A stretch of 64,000 bases of DNA from Actinernus sp. WN-2022 (GCA_030867875.1 JAOWCC010000903.1:287088-351087); one strand, 5' to 3'. Numbered from the stretch's first letter, positions 32,701-42,707 are shown. Notes: a model not told the origin generated them from the letters alone. Numbers and translations are program-made.

Positions 32701-34059
32701 TTGCACCACGGAGATCACTGAACAACACAGAATGCTTCTTTCAATGGTCCTGTGAACTAATCCAAACCAACACCCCTAACCATCAACAATGGGTGCTCAT
32801 TAATTTAGGGTTTTTAGAGCTAGTCACATGCACTAAACTAGGCTTTTTAGGACTAGATCACTGAACATTACACAGAAAAACAATGCTTTTAATGGTCCTG
32901 TGGACTAATATTTGTATGTTATTTTGTAATCCAAACATCAAATTTAAATAAACCTAACCTCAGTAAACATAAGTTCCCATTTTAGAATCTTGAAAAAAAA
33001 TAATGAATGAACCAGTTTGAAAATTTTGAACTGGTTTAACAATTTTAAACCACAACAAAAAAATTACCACAACAATTCCCCTCGTGAGAGTCAAGGACAG
33101 GCAAACAATGAACTAATAACATTAGTGCAAGGGGTCTATATCTGAGAAGTTTAGTTTTCTCTACCTAAACTAAAGATGTCGCAGTTGAGTTGCTTTCAAA
33201 AACTTGTTATTATGCTTGATTAAGCGCCATTGATTGAATGACCCTAGCTTCTTCTGGGGACAAGTGTGTTGTTTTTGAGAAGAATAACACTAAAATAAGA
33301 TATCATTATGTTGTTGACTAAATATTTAAAGATCATGCATAGAGTTTAATAGTCCAATTTGTAGTTCTTGAAAGGTAATGAAGCCTTAGCCTCACATGGA
33401 GGATGGCATTGACCTACACTGATACAAACCCTCTTTCTGTTAATATCGATAAATTATGATTATCATGCTCGGGGTTCTCCCAACACAGCCATAGTATAGG
33501 AGAGAAACAAATTGAGTAGGGAGTGTTTATTTCAAATCCAGGCTTATACATGTACCATTAATAACAGTAAGTGAAAATAGTATTGTAGAAAACTTGTACC
33601 CAGCGTGGTCGGAAGTGGAGTACACAGAGAAAATTGCTGGTCGCCGGTGCTTCGGGAAAACTCTGCATGCTAACTACAATGTAGCTACATTTAAACCACT
33701 AGCTAAGCTGTCTCAACTCCAACCTCAATGTCACCAAAGGCTTGCTTACCTTTCAAAATGGCAGTCAAGAACTATGAATTGAACTATTACACCATGTACA
33801 GTACTGTTTGAATTAAAGATTGCACTGCTAATTGGTGGAATATCCCCAGTGATATTTCACATATCAATTCAGTAATGGAAGTGAATTATCACTTTTACAA
33901 AGTGATATTTCACTTATTTCACTTTGTACAAGCCAATTTAACAGCTTCAAAATAAAGAATAAAAGATAGCCAAATATAGCTCTTAAACTCACCTTTCAAC
34001 CCCCACTTCAAAGAATAAGAGAGGAAAATTTATCAGTTGTATCCCAACTCCACAGGCAC
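32701..34059. other. No recognised feature
   Basis: No gene or element identified. 33850-33930 holds several GTGATATTTCAC/GTGAATTATCAC palindromic blocks similar to those at 12700-12830. Confidence 0.4.
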
Positions 34060-34630
34060 ACTGCAAAAAGTAAGGCACTCAAGTTAAGTATAATTTTACT
34101 TTATTTAAGTGAATTTCACTCAAACTGAGGTCCGCAGGGTAAGTAGAGTTTGTCCCTTGACATAAGCAGTAAATAACTTGATCAAAGAACCAGTCCCTTA
34201 AATTGAGCAGCTAGTACACTCTACTTAAATTAAGTACCTTATAAAACCTTGAGTTGAGTGGGGAGGTTACTTGAATTGAGTGGCTACAGAAAACTTAAAT
34301 CAAGGTAAGGATACATGTAAAATCACCTTACTTAAAATAATTAAGTACTTCATAAAACCTCAACTTGAGGGGATAAGACAATTAGTTACTTGATTTGAGT
34401 AGGTACAGGATACTTAAATCAAGTAAAGATTACAGTAAACCTACTCAAACTAAGTACCTTGCAAGACCTTAATTCACTTGAGGGAATGGAAAATAATAAG
34501 TTCTTGATTTAAGTAGCTACAAAATACTTTAATTATAAGGTTTGAATAATTATCATTAGCTTACTCAAATTAAGTACTTTAAATAAAACTTCAACTTAAC
34601 CTGCTTTATGTTTAAGTGCTAGTATGTACA
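34060..34630 (+). repeat. Degenerate repeat of about 115 bp with TTAAGTA/TACTTAA motifs
   Basis: Four to five decayed units, each holding AAATTAAGTACCTT, AACCTT-AACTTGAG, and GATTTGAGTAGGTAC-like blocks in the same order. The dominant motif is (T/A)CTTAA or ACTTGA. Confidence 0.6.
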
Positions 34631-35442
34631 TGTATACTAGTACTATTGTACCTCAAATAAGTGCAAAACATAAACTTGATTTATGAATTATTCCTTTATT
34701 CATAACTAATGTTCTTCTACAACTTGATGAAGTTACATTTGCATTATATACATGCTTTACCTCAGTGATGGGGTTCATATAAATATATGCCATAATTGAG
34801 TGCTGGGAATTGAAGTCTTCCACATTTAAATAAATCCCCTCTATTCATGCGTTTGTTGACCTCCACCATTACAAGTTTTTTGGGAAATGTCATAAGAACA
34901 AACAAAAGCTTAGTATTGTCTAGAACTACAAACAAAGGTGCCTACATTTAAATGGACCCTGACTAATCTTGGGACAATTGCTACCAATATTATTTTGTTT
35001 TAGTATGAAAATTTCATCAAGTGGTACTGTCTTGTTCTGTGGTTAATACATGTTAGTCAAAAAAATCATACTTGAATTTCAAATTCTAAACTTCAAACAA
35101 GTCTCTCCTCTTAATTGAGTTGGTCGTAAAGTATCCACTTGATGAAATTTGCATTTTGGCCATCCAATGAATTTGAACTAATAAAATTACATGAGGTCAA
35201 AGTTGATCAATTTCCAATACATTTGCTGCAATTCTCACCAAGTTTGCCCCATTTTCAAAATGATTTCACTTACCATTTGCACAGAAAAAGCAGTTGGGAT
35301 GGAACACAGCAAATGGAACAATGAATCTGCTGCAAATGGTACACAATGTTTTGGTCATTTCAGTTGGAATGGAAAACAAGGAATACATATATATGTACCT
35401 CCAAAGCTATTCCTTCCCTTCCGAAAACTTACAGTGGAATGA
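34631..35442. other. No recognised feature
   Basis: Overlapping short frames at 35139-35528 show no domain. Confidence 0.4.
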
Positions 35443-35449
35443 ACTGTTC

Positions 35450-35798
35450 CAGGAGCCCATTACCAGGAGCGTCCATCTCCCATACTAGGTCTGTGAGTCA
35501 ACGTATGACCGGATTGAGCTATATTTAGAACAAATCTCACGGGAGTTACGTGCCCATACTTTGGGAATCCAATCAAACCATAGCCTCAGAGGACAATGCA
35601 TCATTATAATTTATAGTAAAATCACCTCAAAGAACAATAGGTCATTCTTAATCTCGATAATTACGGCAAGCCATTTGCACGATCGCAGCAGAGTCAGAAG
35701 GCAGTTACCCAGGAAACATGTTCTAAAAATAGCTCAAACCGGTCATACGCTGACTCACGGGTAGAGTATATATGGATGCTCATGGTAATGGGCTCCTG
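35450..35798. mobile_element. 349-bp hAT-like MITE
   Basis: Starts CAGGAGCCCATTACC and ends GGTAATGGGCTCCTG. ACTGTTC is exact on both sides (35443-35449, 35799-35805). The subterminal part GTGAGTCAACGTATGACCGG also recurs inverted near 35735. CAGG-type ends with a 7-8-bp duplication suggest hAT. Confidence 0.8.
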
Positions 35799-35986
35799 AC
35801 TGTTCCAATTGAATTCCCAGCCATAAATACCGGGTTGTGGTGGAACCAAAATTTATGGTAAGTGCTCATGGTCAATGTTGTGACCACATTACTTTTTCCA
35901 CAATGATGCAAGCACAACGTTTACCAAGCTAGGAATTTAATGTGACAGTCTTGGCAAGGAATGGATTCTGGCTGTAATTACTCTTG

Positions 35987-36194
35987 GGGTGTGTTCGATT
36001 GACCGTATTCCGGAATAAGAATACACAGAATCGCTTGTACTGGGATTTTTTAGCCACTGGAATACTAAATGTATCCTGAATATCATATGTCAGCAAGCAT
36101 TTGTAGCTTACAGTGCAAAATATGCCCGAACCAGTGATTTCCAGAGACTATTCTATCTATTCCTATTCTGGAATACGGTCAATCGAACGCACCC
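35987..36194. mobile_element. About 200-bp MITE (copy 2)
   Basis: GGGTGTGTTCGATTGACC at the left, inverted GGGTGCGTTCGATTGACC at the right. Same interior as 16056-16259 but with the inner TTCCGGAATA arm better kept at the right. Confidence 0.8.
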
Positions 36195-36611
36195 TTAATC
36201 TCAGTAAGGTAATGTCACCTGTAACAGCAAACAATCAAGGAATGGATAGGTAATCAACTAACTTAAATGGTATTTATATATTTTTTCATTAATATTGATT
36301 CTATACATCAAGGCTATCCTGCATAGCCAGGCATTCTAAGAAAAATGGGGTGATCGAGAGAAGGAAAGAACACCTGCAACAGCTCCATTGTTTGTTCCAT
36401 AAATACCCACCATCTCAGTTTTGACAACTTGCCAAAACGAACCAATCAAAATACTACAAAAACCAGTAAAGTGTCCTTTTTCTTGAAATGTCAAATGATA
36501 TCAGCCATGTGGGAATTTAGCCAAAGGATTTGGTCACAAAGAACAATAGGGCTGTTGCAGACATTCTTTCCTTCTCTCACCCAATCCCTCTTTGAGGCTA
36601 CATCAAGATTA
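36195..36611. other. No recognised feature
   Basis: Only one short plus-strand frame (36429-36617) without a recognisable domain. Confidence 0.4.
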
Positions 36612-36931
36612 AAGTGAATAGTTGAATAATAGAATATTTCTTGATTTGAGTGTTCTATGAGCTATAGAGTTCATATTTCCAATATACTAATGAAGTGATG
36701 TCAAACCTGCCATTTCTATCTCCTTGTGAATGAAACAGTTTTCTGATTTAGACATATTTGGTAAAATCACTGAATAAGTTTCAAAAATAACTAATGTTTG
36801 TAAAAGGTCATTTGTCTCAACTAGCATGATTTTGGATAATAAATTGCCTGGGTTTGCGACATGTCTGTGATTAGCATTTTGGAACTATAAACATGTAACA
36901 CTCAAATCAAGAAATATTCTACTATTCACTT
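36612..36931. mobile_element. About 300-bp MITE, AGAATATTTCTTGATTTG ends (copy 1)
   Basis: AGAATATTTCTTGATTTGAG at 36631 recurs inverted at 36901-36920, with AAGTGAATAGT outside both. The interior (CATATTTCCAATATAC, GGTAAAATCAC) is shared with the copy inside the left arm of the palindrome at 37049-37697. Confidence 0.7.
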
Positions 36932-37091
36932 GACATACAATTAATATTAATGATAACAATTTAAGCTGTATAGGCACTTTAAAGTGCATATAAGCCCTAG
37001 CCAGTTATCTTTGATATCGATTGTACATGAAGTGGATAGTCCAACGGTAGAATATTTCTTGATTTGGATGTTTCGTCTATGAGATATATAG

Positions 37092-37233
37092 AGGATATTA
37101 CATGGCCGCGCGGAGATACAGATTTTAACTTCGAGTGTTGATGAAATATCTTACGAGTGAGCGCAGCGAATGAGTAAGATATTTCATCAACACGAGAAGA
37201 TAAAATTTGTATCTCCAAGCGGCCATGTAATAT
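37092..37233. repeat. Hairpin with 60-bp arms nested in the MITE
   Basis: GATATTACATGGCCGCGC and GAGTGTTGATGAAATATC pair with the inverted copies ending at 37233 around a loop GAGTGAGCGCAGCGAATGA. Looks like a separate tiny foldback insertion. Confidence 0.75.
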
Positions 37234-37237
37234 TCTG

Positions 37238-37428
37238 TTTAATATATAATTGTCGATGAAATACCAGTTTCAATCTCTTACTAAAAAGGCTAGAAATCTT
37301 TGAAAGCCAGTCATATTTTCGAAAGTTATATCTTCACGTGTGAAGATATCATTTATATCTTCACGTGTGAAGATATCACTTTTTAGAAAGAAATATACAC
37401 TGGTATTTCATCGATAATTATATATTAA
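37238..37428. repeat. Inverted repeat nested in the MITE
   Basis: AATATATAATTGTCGATG with AAATACCAGT at the left recurs inverted at 37400-37428. Between them TATCTTCACGTGTGAAGATATC occurs twice, itself a perfect palindrome. Confidence 0.75.
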
Positions 37429-37714
37429 AAAGGTTTATATTTCCAATATGCTAATGATGTGATGTCATCACCGACATTTGCTTAATTTCTTTGTGCTTGT
37501 AAATTAAGCTACATTTTCTAATTTAGAATATTTTTTTGGTAAAATCACTTTGATAAGCTTCAAATATAACTTAGAATTTAAACATATCATGCTTGTGTAT
37601 AATAAGTGATGTCGGTGATGACATCACCTCATTAGCATATTGGAAATATAAACCTTTATATCTCGTAGACGCAACACCCAAATCAAGAAATATTCCGGAC
37701 GGAGTAAAACGCAG

Positions 37715-37792
37715 GGTGCAGGGCACGCAGGGTACGCAGGGCACGCAGGGCACGCAGGGTACGCAGGGCACGCAGGGTACGCAGGGTGTTCA
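37715..37792 (+). repeat. 9-bp minisatellite (left arm), YACGCAGGG
   Basis: Eight to nine units of CACGCAGGG or TACGCAGGG. The inverted array lies in the right arm at 39222-39305. Confidence 0.9.
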
Positions 37793-38130
37793 AAAAAATA
37801 GAGTTGCATAATTTAGTGCCTTTGGAATATCAGATTTATTTTTCAAGAATGAAAGTTTTTACATTTATAGCGAGTTTGACTTGTGGCAAGTCTAACATTT
37901 TTACTTTGTGTTCTGGTGACACAGACTGTTATCGTAGTTTTGCCTTTACTTGCTGTTGCATTAAACAGTATCTAAAAACCTACGAGGCCTTGACTTACCT
38001 TACCTATTCCACTACAAGTAAAGGCAAGGAACTGTTTTCCGAGAACCGGAGTGCCATAGACTTCTGTCCCCGAAGCGCATGTTCTCTACATATATTTTAT
38101 TTCAATGCACTAAATTCAGTCGGTAGTTGA
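37786..38130 (+). CDS. Unassigned 114-codon frame, left palindrome arm
   Basis: This frame starts right after the minisatellite (MFKKIELHNLVPLEYQ) and contains a cysteine-rich middle (FTCCCIKQYLK). I recognise no domain, signal peptide or clear membrane span. It overlaps the start of the tRNA-like sequence by a few bases. The right arm encodes the identical protein at 38879-39223; the single base change I noticed between the two copies is synonymous, but the whole arms are almost identical, so this does not show selection. It may be a non-coding by-product of the palindrome. Confidence 0.25.
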   Translation: MFKKIELHNLVPLEYQIYFSRMKVFTFIASLTCGKSNIFTLCSGDTDCYRSFAFTCCCIKQYLKTYEALTYLTYSTTSKGKELFSENRSAIDFCPRSACSLHIFYFNALNSVGS

Positions 38131-38196
38131 ATGACCGAGTGGTTAGAGCGTTCGTCTTCTAATCCAGAGGTCCGGAGTTCAATTCTCGGAGCTCAC
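38123..38196 (+). tRNA. tRNA-like sequence, left palindrome arm (Arg-TCT-like, degenerate)
   Basis: 74 nt with a D-arm-like GACCGAGTGGTTAGAGC, an anticodon-loop-like CTTCTAATCC (TCT would read Arg codons) and a T-arm CGGAGTTCAATTCTCGG with one mismatch. Acceptor and D stems pair poorly by eye, so it is likely tRNA-derived and not a working tRNA. The same 74 nt occur inverted at 38813-38886. Confidence 0.4.
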
Positions 38197-38812
38197 AATT
38201 TTTGTCGATTTTTTTCTTCTTCCTCTTTTTAAGTTTTCTTCTTAGCGTCCTACCTTCCACACCAGTAGTATTCTTTAACCCACCATCAGCCAGCTACAAA
38301 ATTAACATTCGCTCCTTGCTGAAGTCATTGTTTACCTGATTCCTGCCTCGTTTAATAGCGTAAATTAAATTTCAAGCTAAAACAGACAGACTACATCAGT
38401 TGAAAGAGCATTTTAAACTCAGTAATCACCGAAAATTTGAGAGTGATAATAAATAATTTGAGGAATGAGCGATTAAAAATCTCAAAATTTATAAAGAATA
38501 ACTGTCACCCAGCCCATTTTACAGTTTTGAAAAAGTCAATTTCACCATAAATATTTAACATATGAATCTCAAATTTTCGGTGATTACTGAGTTTAAAATG
38601 CTCTTTCAACTGATGTAGTCTGTCTGTTTTAGCTTGAAATTTAATTTACGCTATTAAACGAGGCAGGAATCAGGTAAACAATGACTTCAGCAAGGAGCGA
38701 ATGTTAATTTTGTAGCTGGCTGATGGTGGGTTAAAGAATACTACTGGTGTGGAAGGTAGGACGCTAAGAAGAAAACTTAAAAAGAGGAAGAAGAAAAAAA
38801 TCGACAAAAATT

Positions 38813-38886
38813 GTGAGCTCCGAGAATTGAACTCCGGACCTCTGGATTAGAAGACGAACGCTCTAACCACTCGGTCATTCAACTAC
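38813..38886 (-). tRNA. tRNA-like sequence, right palindrome arm
   Basis: Identical mirror copy of 38123-38196, read on the minus strand. Two head-to-head tRNA-like sequences therefore flank the palindrome centre, about 0.6 kb apart, pointing toward the centre. Confidence 0.4.
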
Positions 38887-39223
38887 CGACTGAATTTAGT
38901 GCATTGAAATAAAATATATGTAGAGAACATGCGCTTCGGGGACAGAAGTCTATGGCGCTCCGGTTCTCGGAAAACAGTTCCTTGCCTTTACTTGTAGTGG
39001 AATAGGTAAGGTAAGTCAAGGCCTCGTAGGTTTTTAGATACTGTTTAATGCAACAGCAAGTAAAGGCAAAACTACGATAACAGTCTGTGTCACCAGAACA
39101 CAAAGTAAAAATGTTAGACTTGCCACAAGTCAAACTCGCTATAAATGTAAAAACTTTCATTCTTGAAAAATAAATCTGATATTCCAAAGGCACTAAATTA
39201 TGCAACTCTATTTTTTTGAACAC
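38879..39223 (-). CDS. Unassigned 114-codon frame, right palindrome arm
   Basis: Mirror copy of the frame at 37786-38130, with an identical predicted protein. Function unknown; see that entry for what is visible. Confidence 0.25.
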   Translation of the reverse strand: MFKKIELHNLVPLEYQIYFSRMKVFTFIASLTCGKSNIFTLCSGDTDCYRSFAFTCCCIKQYLKTYEALTYLTYSTTSKGKELFSENRSAIDFCPRSACSLHIFYFNALNSVGS

Positions 39224-39305
39224 CCTGCGTACCCTGCGTACCCTGCGTGCCCTGCGTGCCCTGCGTGCCCTGCGTACCCTGCGTGCCCTGCGTGCCCTGC
39301 ACCCT
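39222..39305 (-). repeat. 9-bp minisatellite (right arm), inverted
   Basis: CCCTGCGTA/CCCTGCGTG units, about nine, the mirror of the 37715-37792 array. Unit order differs slightly between arms, so the arms have diverged here most. Confidence 0.9.
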
Positions 39306-39402
39306 GCGTTTTACTCCGTCCGGAAATATTCTACCGTTGGACTATCCACTTCATGTGCAATCTATATCAAAGATAACTGGCTAGGGCTTATATGCACTTT
39401 AA

Positions 39403-40008
39403 GCACTTAGTAAGTTACTTTATATTGTGCTTCTCTGTCTGACGTACCCTAGCTACATGTGTAGCTTACAATTATAAGCTTTTAATAATAATTGTTTAAG
39501 GATTCAGAAAGCTGTTTGTTATTAATTTCCCTACCTTGACTAGAGTTGCAAATATACCATGTAAAGCATCCAACCTCCCTTGTCATCTTGTTAGCTTTAA
39601 TGGGAGATTTGGTTGGGAAACAACTAGACAACTCTAGTATATTAACACAGCTGCATCTACAAATTAAAATAACGAGCAAAATTTAAGATAAAAGAAGGCC
39701 AATACATCATCTAGAATAATAAATTATAATAGTAAACATAAAAAACTAGGAATATTTAGGTGTTGCAGTGGTTCTAATGGTCTTTGACTTTGAGACAATT
39801 ATATTTACCAGCGCCGGTTGTTCAAAGGGTGGATAACTTGATCCACCTCCCTGCTTGATCCATTCGTTTTACCTCGAACAACCCCTTCCCCATTTACACA
39901 AAGCCTTACAGCTCTTACATCAAATGTTAAGTCAAAATATTGCATTGTTTAATCTTATTAAATAAAACAACTAACTTGTCGACTGTCGCATAAATCGATT
40001 TCACTCAC
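39403..40008. other. No gene; one MITE remnant
   Basis: 39812-39890 (GCCGGTTGTTCAAAGGGTGG to CTCGAACAACC) resembles a decayed relative of the 41394-41513 foldback MITE. Otherwise nothing recognised; a following exon of the candidate gene at 40009-40337 could lie here but I cannot see it. Confidence 0.35.
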
Positions 40009-40337
40009 CAGTTTCTGCCAATAAAAACGTACAGAGTTCGCATCTTTCTTGCACTTCTAGGGCTGCAAATTCTAGTTGGATGTCTAACAAGGACATTATT
40101 AAGCATCAATGTTCTGCCGCAAATCTTTTTTTCTGAAAAGAAACAAAGAACTTGTGGTACGCGGAATAACGGATTCCCGCCGAAACACAGAACGAGAAAA
40201 ACCCAAGGCCGAGCGTTAAAAAAACTGGGAAAGCATGATTTATCACATGCACACACAAAATTACCTTTCAAATACTTGCTCAGCTTGGTTGAAATACCTT
40301 CTTCGACGAGATGTTGGCAAAGATCACTTGAATTCAA
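40009..40337 (-). CDS. Candidate 5' exons of an unidentified gene
   Basis: On the minus strand an ATG at 40337 opens MNSSDLCQHLVEEGISTKLS and runs to a donor (TTGAAAG then GTAATT) at 40264. A good acceptor (TTTCTTTTCAG) at 40133 opens a second exon 40009-40132 that joins in frame (KEKKICGRTLML) and stays open to a strong donor GTGAGTG at 40008. The start pattern (helix, then KYLKEKKICGRTLML) is reminiscent of SAM-like N-termini of cnidarian proteins, but this is a loose impression. Later exons were not found. It may be a real first part of a host gene, or chance splice sites. A short alternative frame in exon 2 is also open. Confidence 0.35.
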
Positions 40338-40497
40338 CTTCGAGCCAACCTGGAAGATTCAATCAGCGCGAAGAGGGGAAGATCTAAGAAAATGGCGTGA
40401 ACTAGGATTCAAAATTTTCAGCCAATCACAAGCCGTCGTTCCAGGTTTTGCTCGCGTTGTTGGGGAACGCCTGTGAATTCTGATACACGGTACATTG

Positions 40498-40860
40498 CCT
40501 GCTTGCCGGCTCTTCTGTGATTTTTTTCGGTCGTTTTTTTTTTCGAATTGGGTCACCTGATCGTTTACGTTCTTCTGCAGTCTATCAGAAGAAGCGGAAA
40601 ATCAACAGCCACGATCCAAGGTGGTGGTAAGAGATTATTAACTTAGATTTTCGCAGTTACGTTATTTTCTTTTTGAAAATAAATTTGTACCTCTAGTTTA
40701 GTCTGTATCAATGACTTCTTACTTTTGTTTCGCTTCAATCACATAGGTTAGCGAATAGGTATGAAATTGTAATTGGCCATCAAACGTCTCTCGATGAAAT
40801 CATGAACGAATATGAACATGAAAAACGACCGAAAAAATTACAGAAGAGCCGGCAAGCAGG
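40498..40860. mobile_element. 363-bp TIR element, CCTGCTTGCCGGCTCTTC ends
   Basis: The left 35 bp (CCTGCTTGCCGGCTCTTC, TTTTTTCGGTCG) recur inverted at 40826-40860 with one or two differences. No clear target duplication. Lies just upstream of the candidate gene at 40009-40337. Confidence 0.75.
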
Positions 40861-40960
40861 CTAGGAATAAGCTGAAATTATCCGCCTCCAAGTAACAACC
40901 GGTTAGAACACAGGAAGCCCAAGCTCTGTTTATGTAAATTTAATTTTATAAGGGTTTGTA

Positions 40961-41329
40961 TAATAATAATAGGCCATATTTATATAGCGCCATATCACCA
41001 CAGTCTCATGGCGCTTTACATTTTACTGACATATCCCGTCAGTGAATTTTTCGGACTGCTATTTCGGCGCCAATGGCAGCCACGCAGTTTACAATGTTGA
41101 GTGGTTGGTTAGTGCAATGGCCAGGCTGCTGTACCGGGTGACAATCCCCTTCTCTTTTTCGAGTAGTACAACAGGTTCTTTCACGTCCCCTTCAAATACT
41201 GATTAGAAGTAGAAGGAGACAAGGCCAACGGCTTATAAACGTCCCTGCCCAAGGACGCGGCCGGTTTCGAACCCCCGACCTCCCGCACTCTAGACCGTGC
41301 TCTACCAACTGAGCTAACCAGTGAGGCGG
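40961..41329 (-). mobile_element. tRNA-derived SINE, complete copy
   Basis: On the minus strand it begins at 41329 with CCGCCTCACTGG, then TAGCTCAGTTGGTAGAGC (A box) and GGGGTTCGAAACC (B box with one base missing relative to copy 1), a body of about 290 bp, and a TTATTATTA tail at 40961. The uninterrupted right arm of its host element reads GTTTGTATGGG, which fixes both ends. About 369 bp. Transcribed by RNA polymerase III if active. Confidence 0.85.
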
Positions 41330-41393
41330 TATGGGAATTTTTAAATCTGTTTTTTCGATAAATATACTGTAATAAAGTGAATAAAACTTACCT

Positions 41394-41513
41394 GGGCCGG
41401 GTTGTTCAAAGCCCGATTAGTGCTAATCCAGGGTTAATTTCCATGACAACCAATAGGTTTTGTGCAGAGTTAATCCAGGATTAACACTAATCGGGCTTTG
41501 AACAACCCGGCCC
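41394..41513. mobile_element. 120-bp foldback MITE, GGGCCGGGTTGTTCAAAG ends
   Basis: 36-bp arms (GGGCCGGGTTGTTCAAAG, ATTAGTGCTAATCC) with few mismatches around a short loop, sitting in the loop of the 40909-41697 foldback element. Confidence 0.8.
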
Positions 41514-42084
41514 TGGTGTCTATGTCTATGATCTGTGTCTTGGCTGTGTCTGTACGTAGTTTCAAGACACAGATCATAGAAACCAGGTAAGTTTTATTCA
41601 CTTTATTACAGTATATTTATCGAAAAAACAGATAAAAAAATTCCCATACAAACCCTTATAAAATTAAATTTACATAAACAGAGCTTGGGCTTCCTGTGGT
41701 TAGAAGTTTCGAAAATTTCGAATGACGAATGGAACGGGATTTTTCGAATTAGACAAACCGGTCGGAAAAATACGCGTTCCATTCGCAGAAACTACCCGGT
41801 TATTAGTAGCCTGAATTGAATATCGACCGGAATTTTCGGAAAAAAGAGGACCACCTTGGAAACTTCGAACAGGAAATTTTACTGTTCCATTTCATTTCTG
41901 ACCGGAATTTTCGTTTTTTTTTGGTTGAATGGAAAGCGCCCCTAGTCTCAATAGGACGTTCTCTAGAAATTCAGTCGCAAGGAGATGTGCTCTTGTGTAA
42001 TTTCGGCAGTCTGTTTGAAGGTTACTGACGCACTTGATCGTTCCCTGCTGTTCAAGACCTTTAGAACCGGTTTAGAACTAACTA

Positions 42085-42325
42085 TATTCTAGTAAGTATA
42101 TTTTGTTTTTGATTTTATTTCATATTAATTCTCGTTACATTGATTCCAATTACTCATTATATCTTGTAATGTTGTAGCTCGTGCGTTAATTTTTTCCCAT
42201 ACTTCCTTCCTTTCCATTACGTTTTATTTGTGACATAGAGGGCCGCATGTTAGATAACCATGTAAGGTTAATGTGTCTTCCCTCTGTAAATAAAGAATAT
42301 TGTATTGTATTGTATTGTATTGCTA
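42085..42325 (+). mobile_element. Non-LTR retrotransposon 3' end
   Basis: Only untranslated 3' sequence: AATGTGTCTTCCCTCTG, AATAAAG, then four ATTGT units ending near 42325. The block is absent at the matching place in the 47.5-kb copy, which shows it is a very short, 5'-truncated insertion. Confidence 0.7.
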
Positions 42326-42339
42326 TCTCGGCTGTTATC

Positions 42340-42707
42340 CCGGGGGGGGGGGGAATACCCAAAGGTCTGCCGGCTATCTTTTAGGGGTCTCCGAGACCCA
42401 ATTTTTTTGTGGCCGAGAAAAAATAGCGCTGGATCCTCGAGCATGAGACCCCACAAGTTGAATCGCTATTTACGGCTTCGATATAGAGTTTGATCCATCC
42501 GAATATTAAAGACGAGGTTATGGGGCAGATCTTTGTCTCTAATAAATCCAATTAATGCCATTTTCTTGACTTTTGGAGTGCTATCTTTTAGGGGTATTTT
42601 TTTGTGAGCCACGCCCATATTGCTATCTTTTAGGGGTGAATTTCATTTCTCACGTCGAGCACCCCCGTCTATTTTTATGGGGAGTCCCCCCCCCCCCCCC
42701 CCCCCTA
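42340..42707. mobile_element. 368-bp G/C-ended element with 10-bp duplication
   Basis: Starts with CC and a G run (to 42353) and ends with a long C run (42686-42705) plus TA. GGCTGTTATC is exact at 42330-42339 and 42708-42717 and single in the empty copy near 47590. TATCTTTTAGGGGT occurs three times inside. 9-11-bp duplications suggest Mutator-like mobilisation. Confidence 0.7.

Larger units (their letters stand above)
37049..37697. mobile_element. MITE copy 2, present only in the left arm of the palindrome
   Basis: Begins AGAATATTTCTTGATTTGG and ends CCAAATCAAGAAATATT. Apart from 37090-37434, the interior follows the 36612-36931 copy (TTTATATTTCCAATATGC, GGTAAAATCAC). The right arm (39320-39345) reads straight through as CCGGAAATATTCTACCG, so it is an empty or excised site. 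Confidence 0.8.
36979..39402. repeat. 2.4-kb palindrome with arms of about 0.8 kb
   Basis: The right arm 38577-39402 is the near-exact reverse complement of the left arm, which is 36979-37048 plus 37698-38442. The spacer is 134 bp (38443-38576). Differences noticed are very few (for example one base near 38053/38956 and one or two minisatellite units). Each arm, from outside in, holds a 75-bp outer segment (GGCTAGGGCTTATATGC), a 9-bp minisatellite, a 114-codon frame and a tRNA-like sequence. The left arm alone contains a 0.65-kb insertion. It may be a transposable element with very long TIRs or an inverted duplication. Confidence 0.9.
40909..41697. mobile_element. Foldback element with 8-bp duplication, containing a SINE and a MITE
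   Basis: CACAGGAAGCCCAAGC at the left and GCTTGGGCTTCCTGT at the right are inverted copies, and the arms extend through AAATTTAATTTTATAAGGG and, beyond the SINE, ATACTGTAATAAAGTG. GGTTAGAA is exact at both sides (40901-40908, 41698-41705). The related segment at 47192-47199 has a single GGTTAGAA and no insertion. The SINE at 40961-41329 interrupts only the left arm. Confidence 0.85.

Noticed and set aside
41310..41329. Functional tRNA gene at the SINE head
   Set aside because: A and B boxes are good, but the sequence continues into a shared body of about 290 bp with a short tail repeat and recurs elsewhere, which defines a SINE. Anticodon and acceptor stems do not pair properly.
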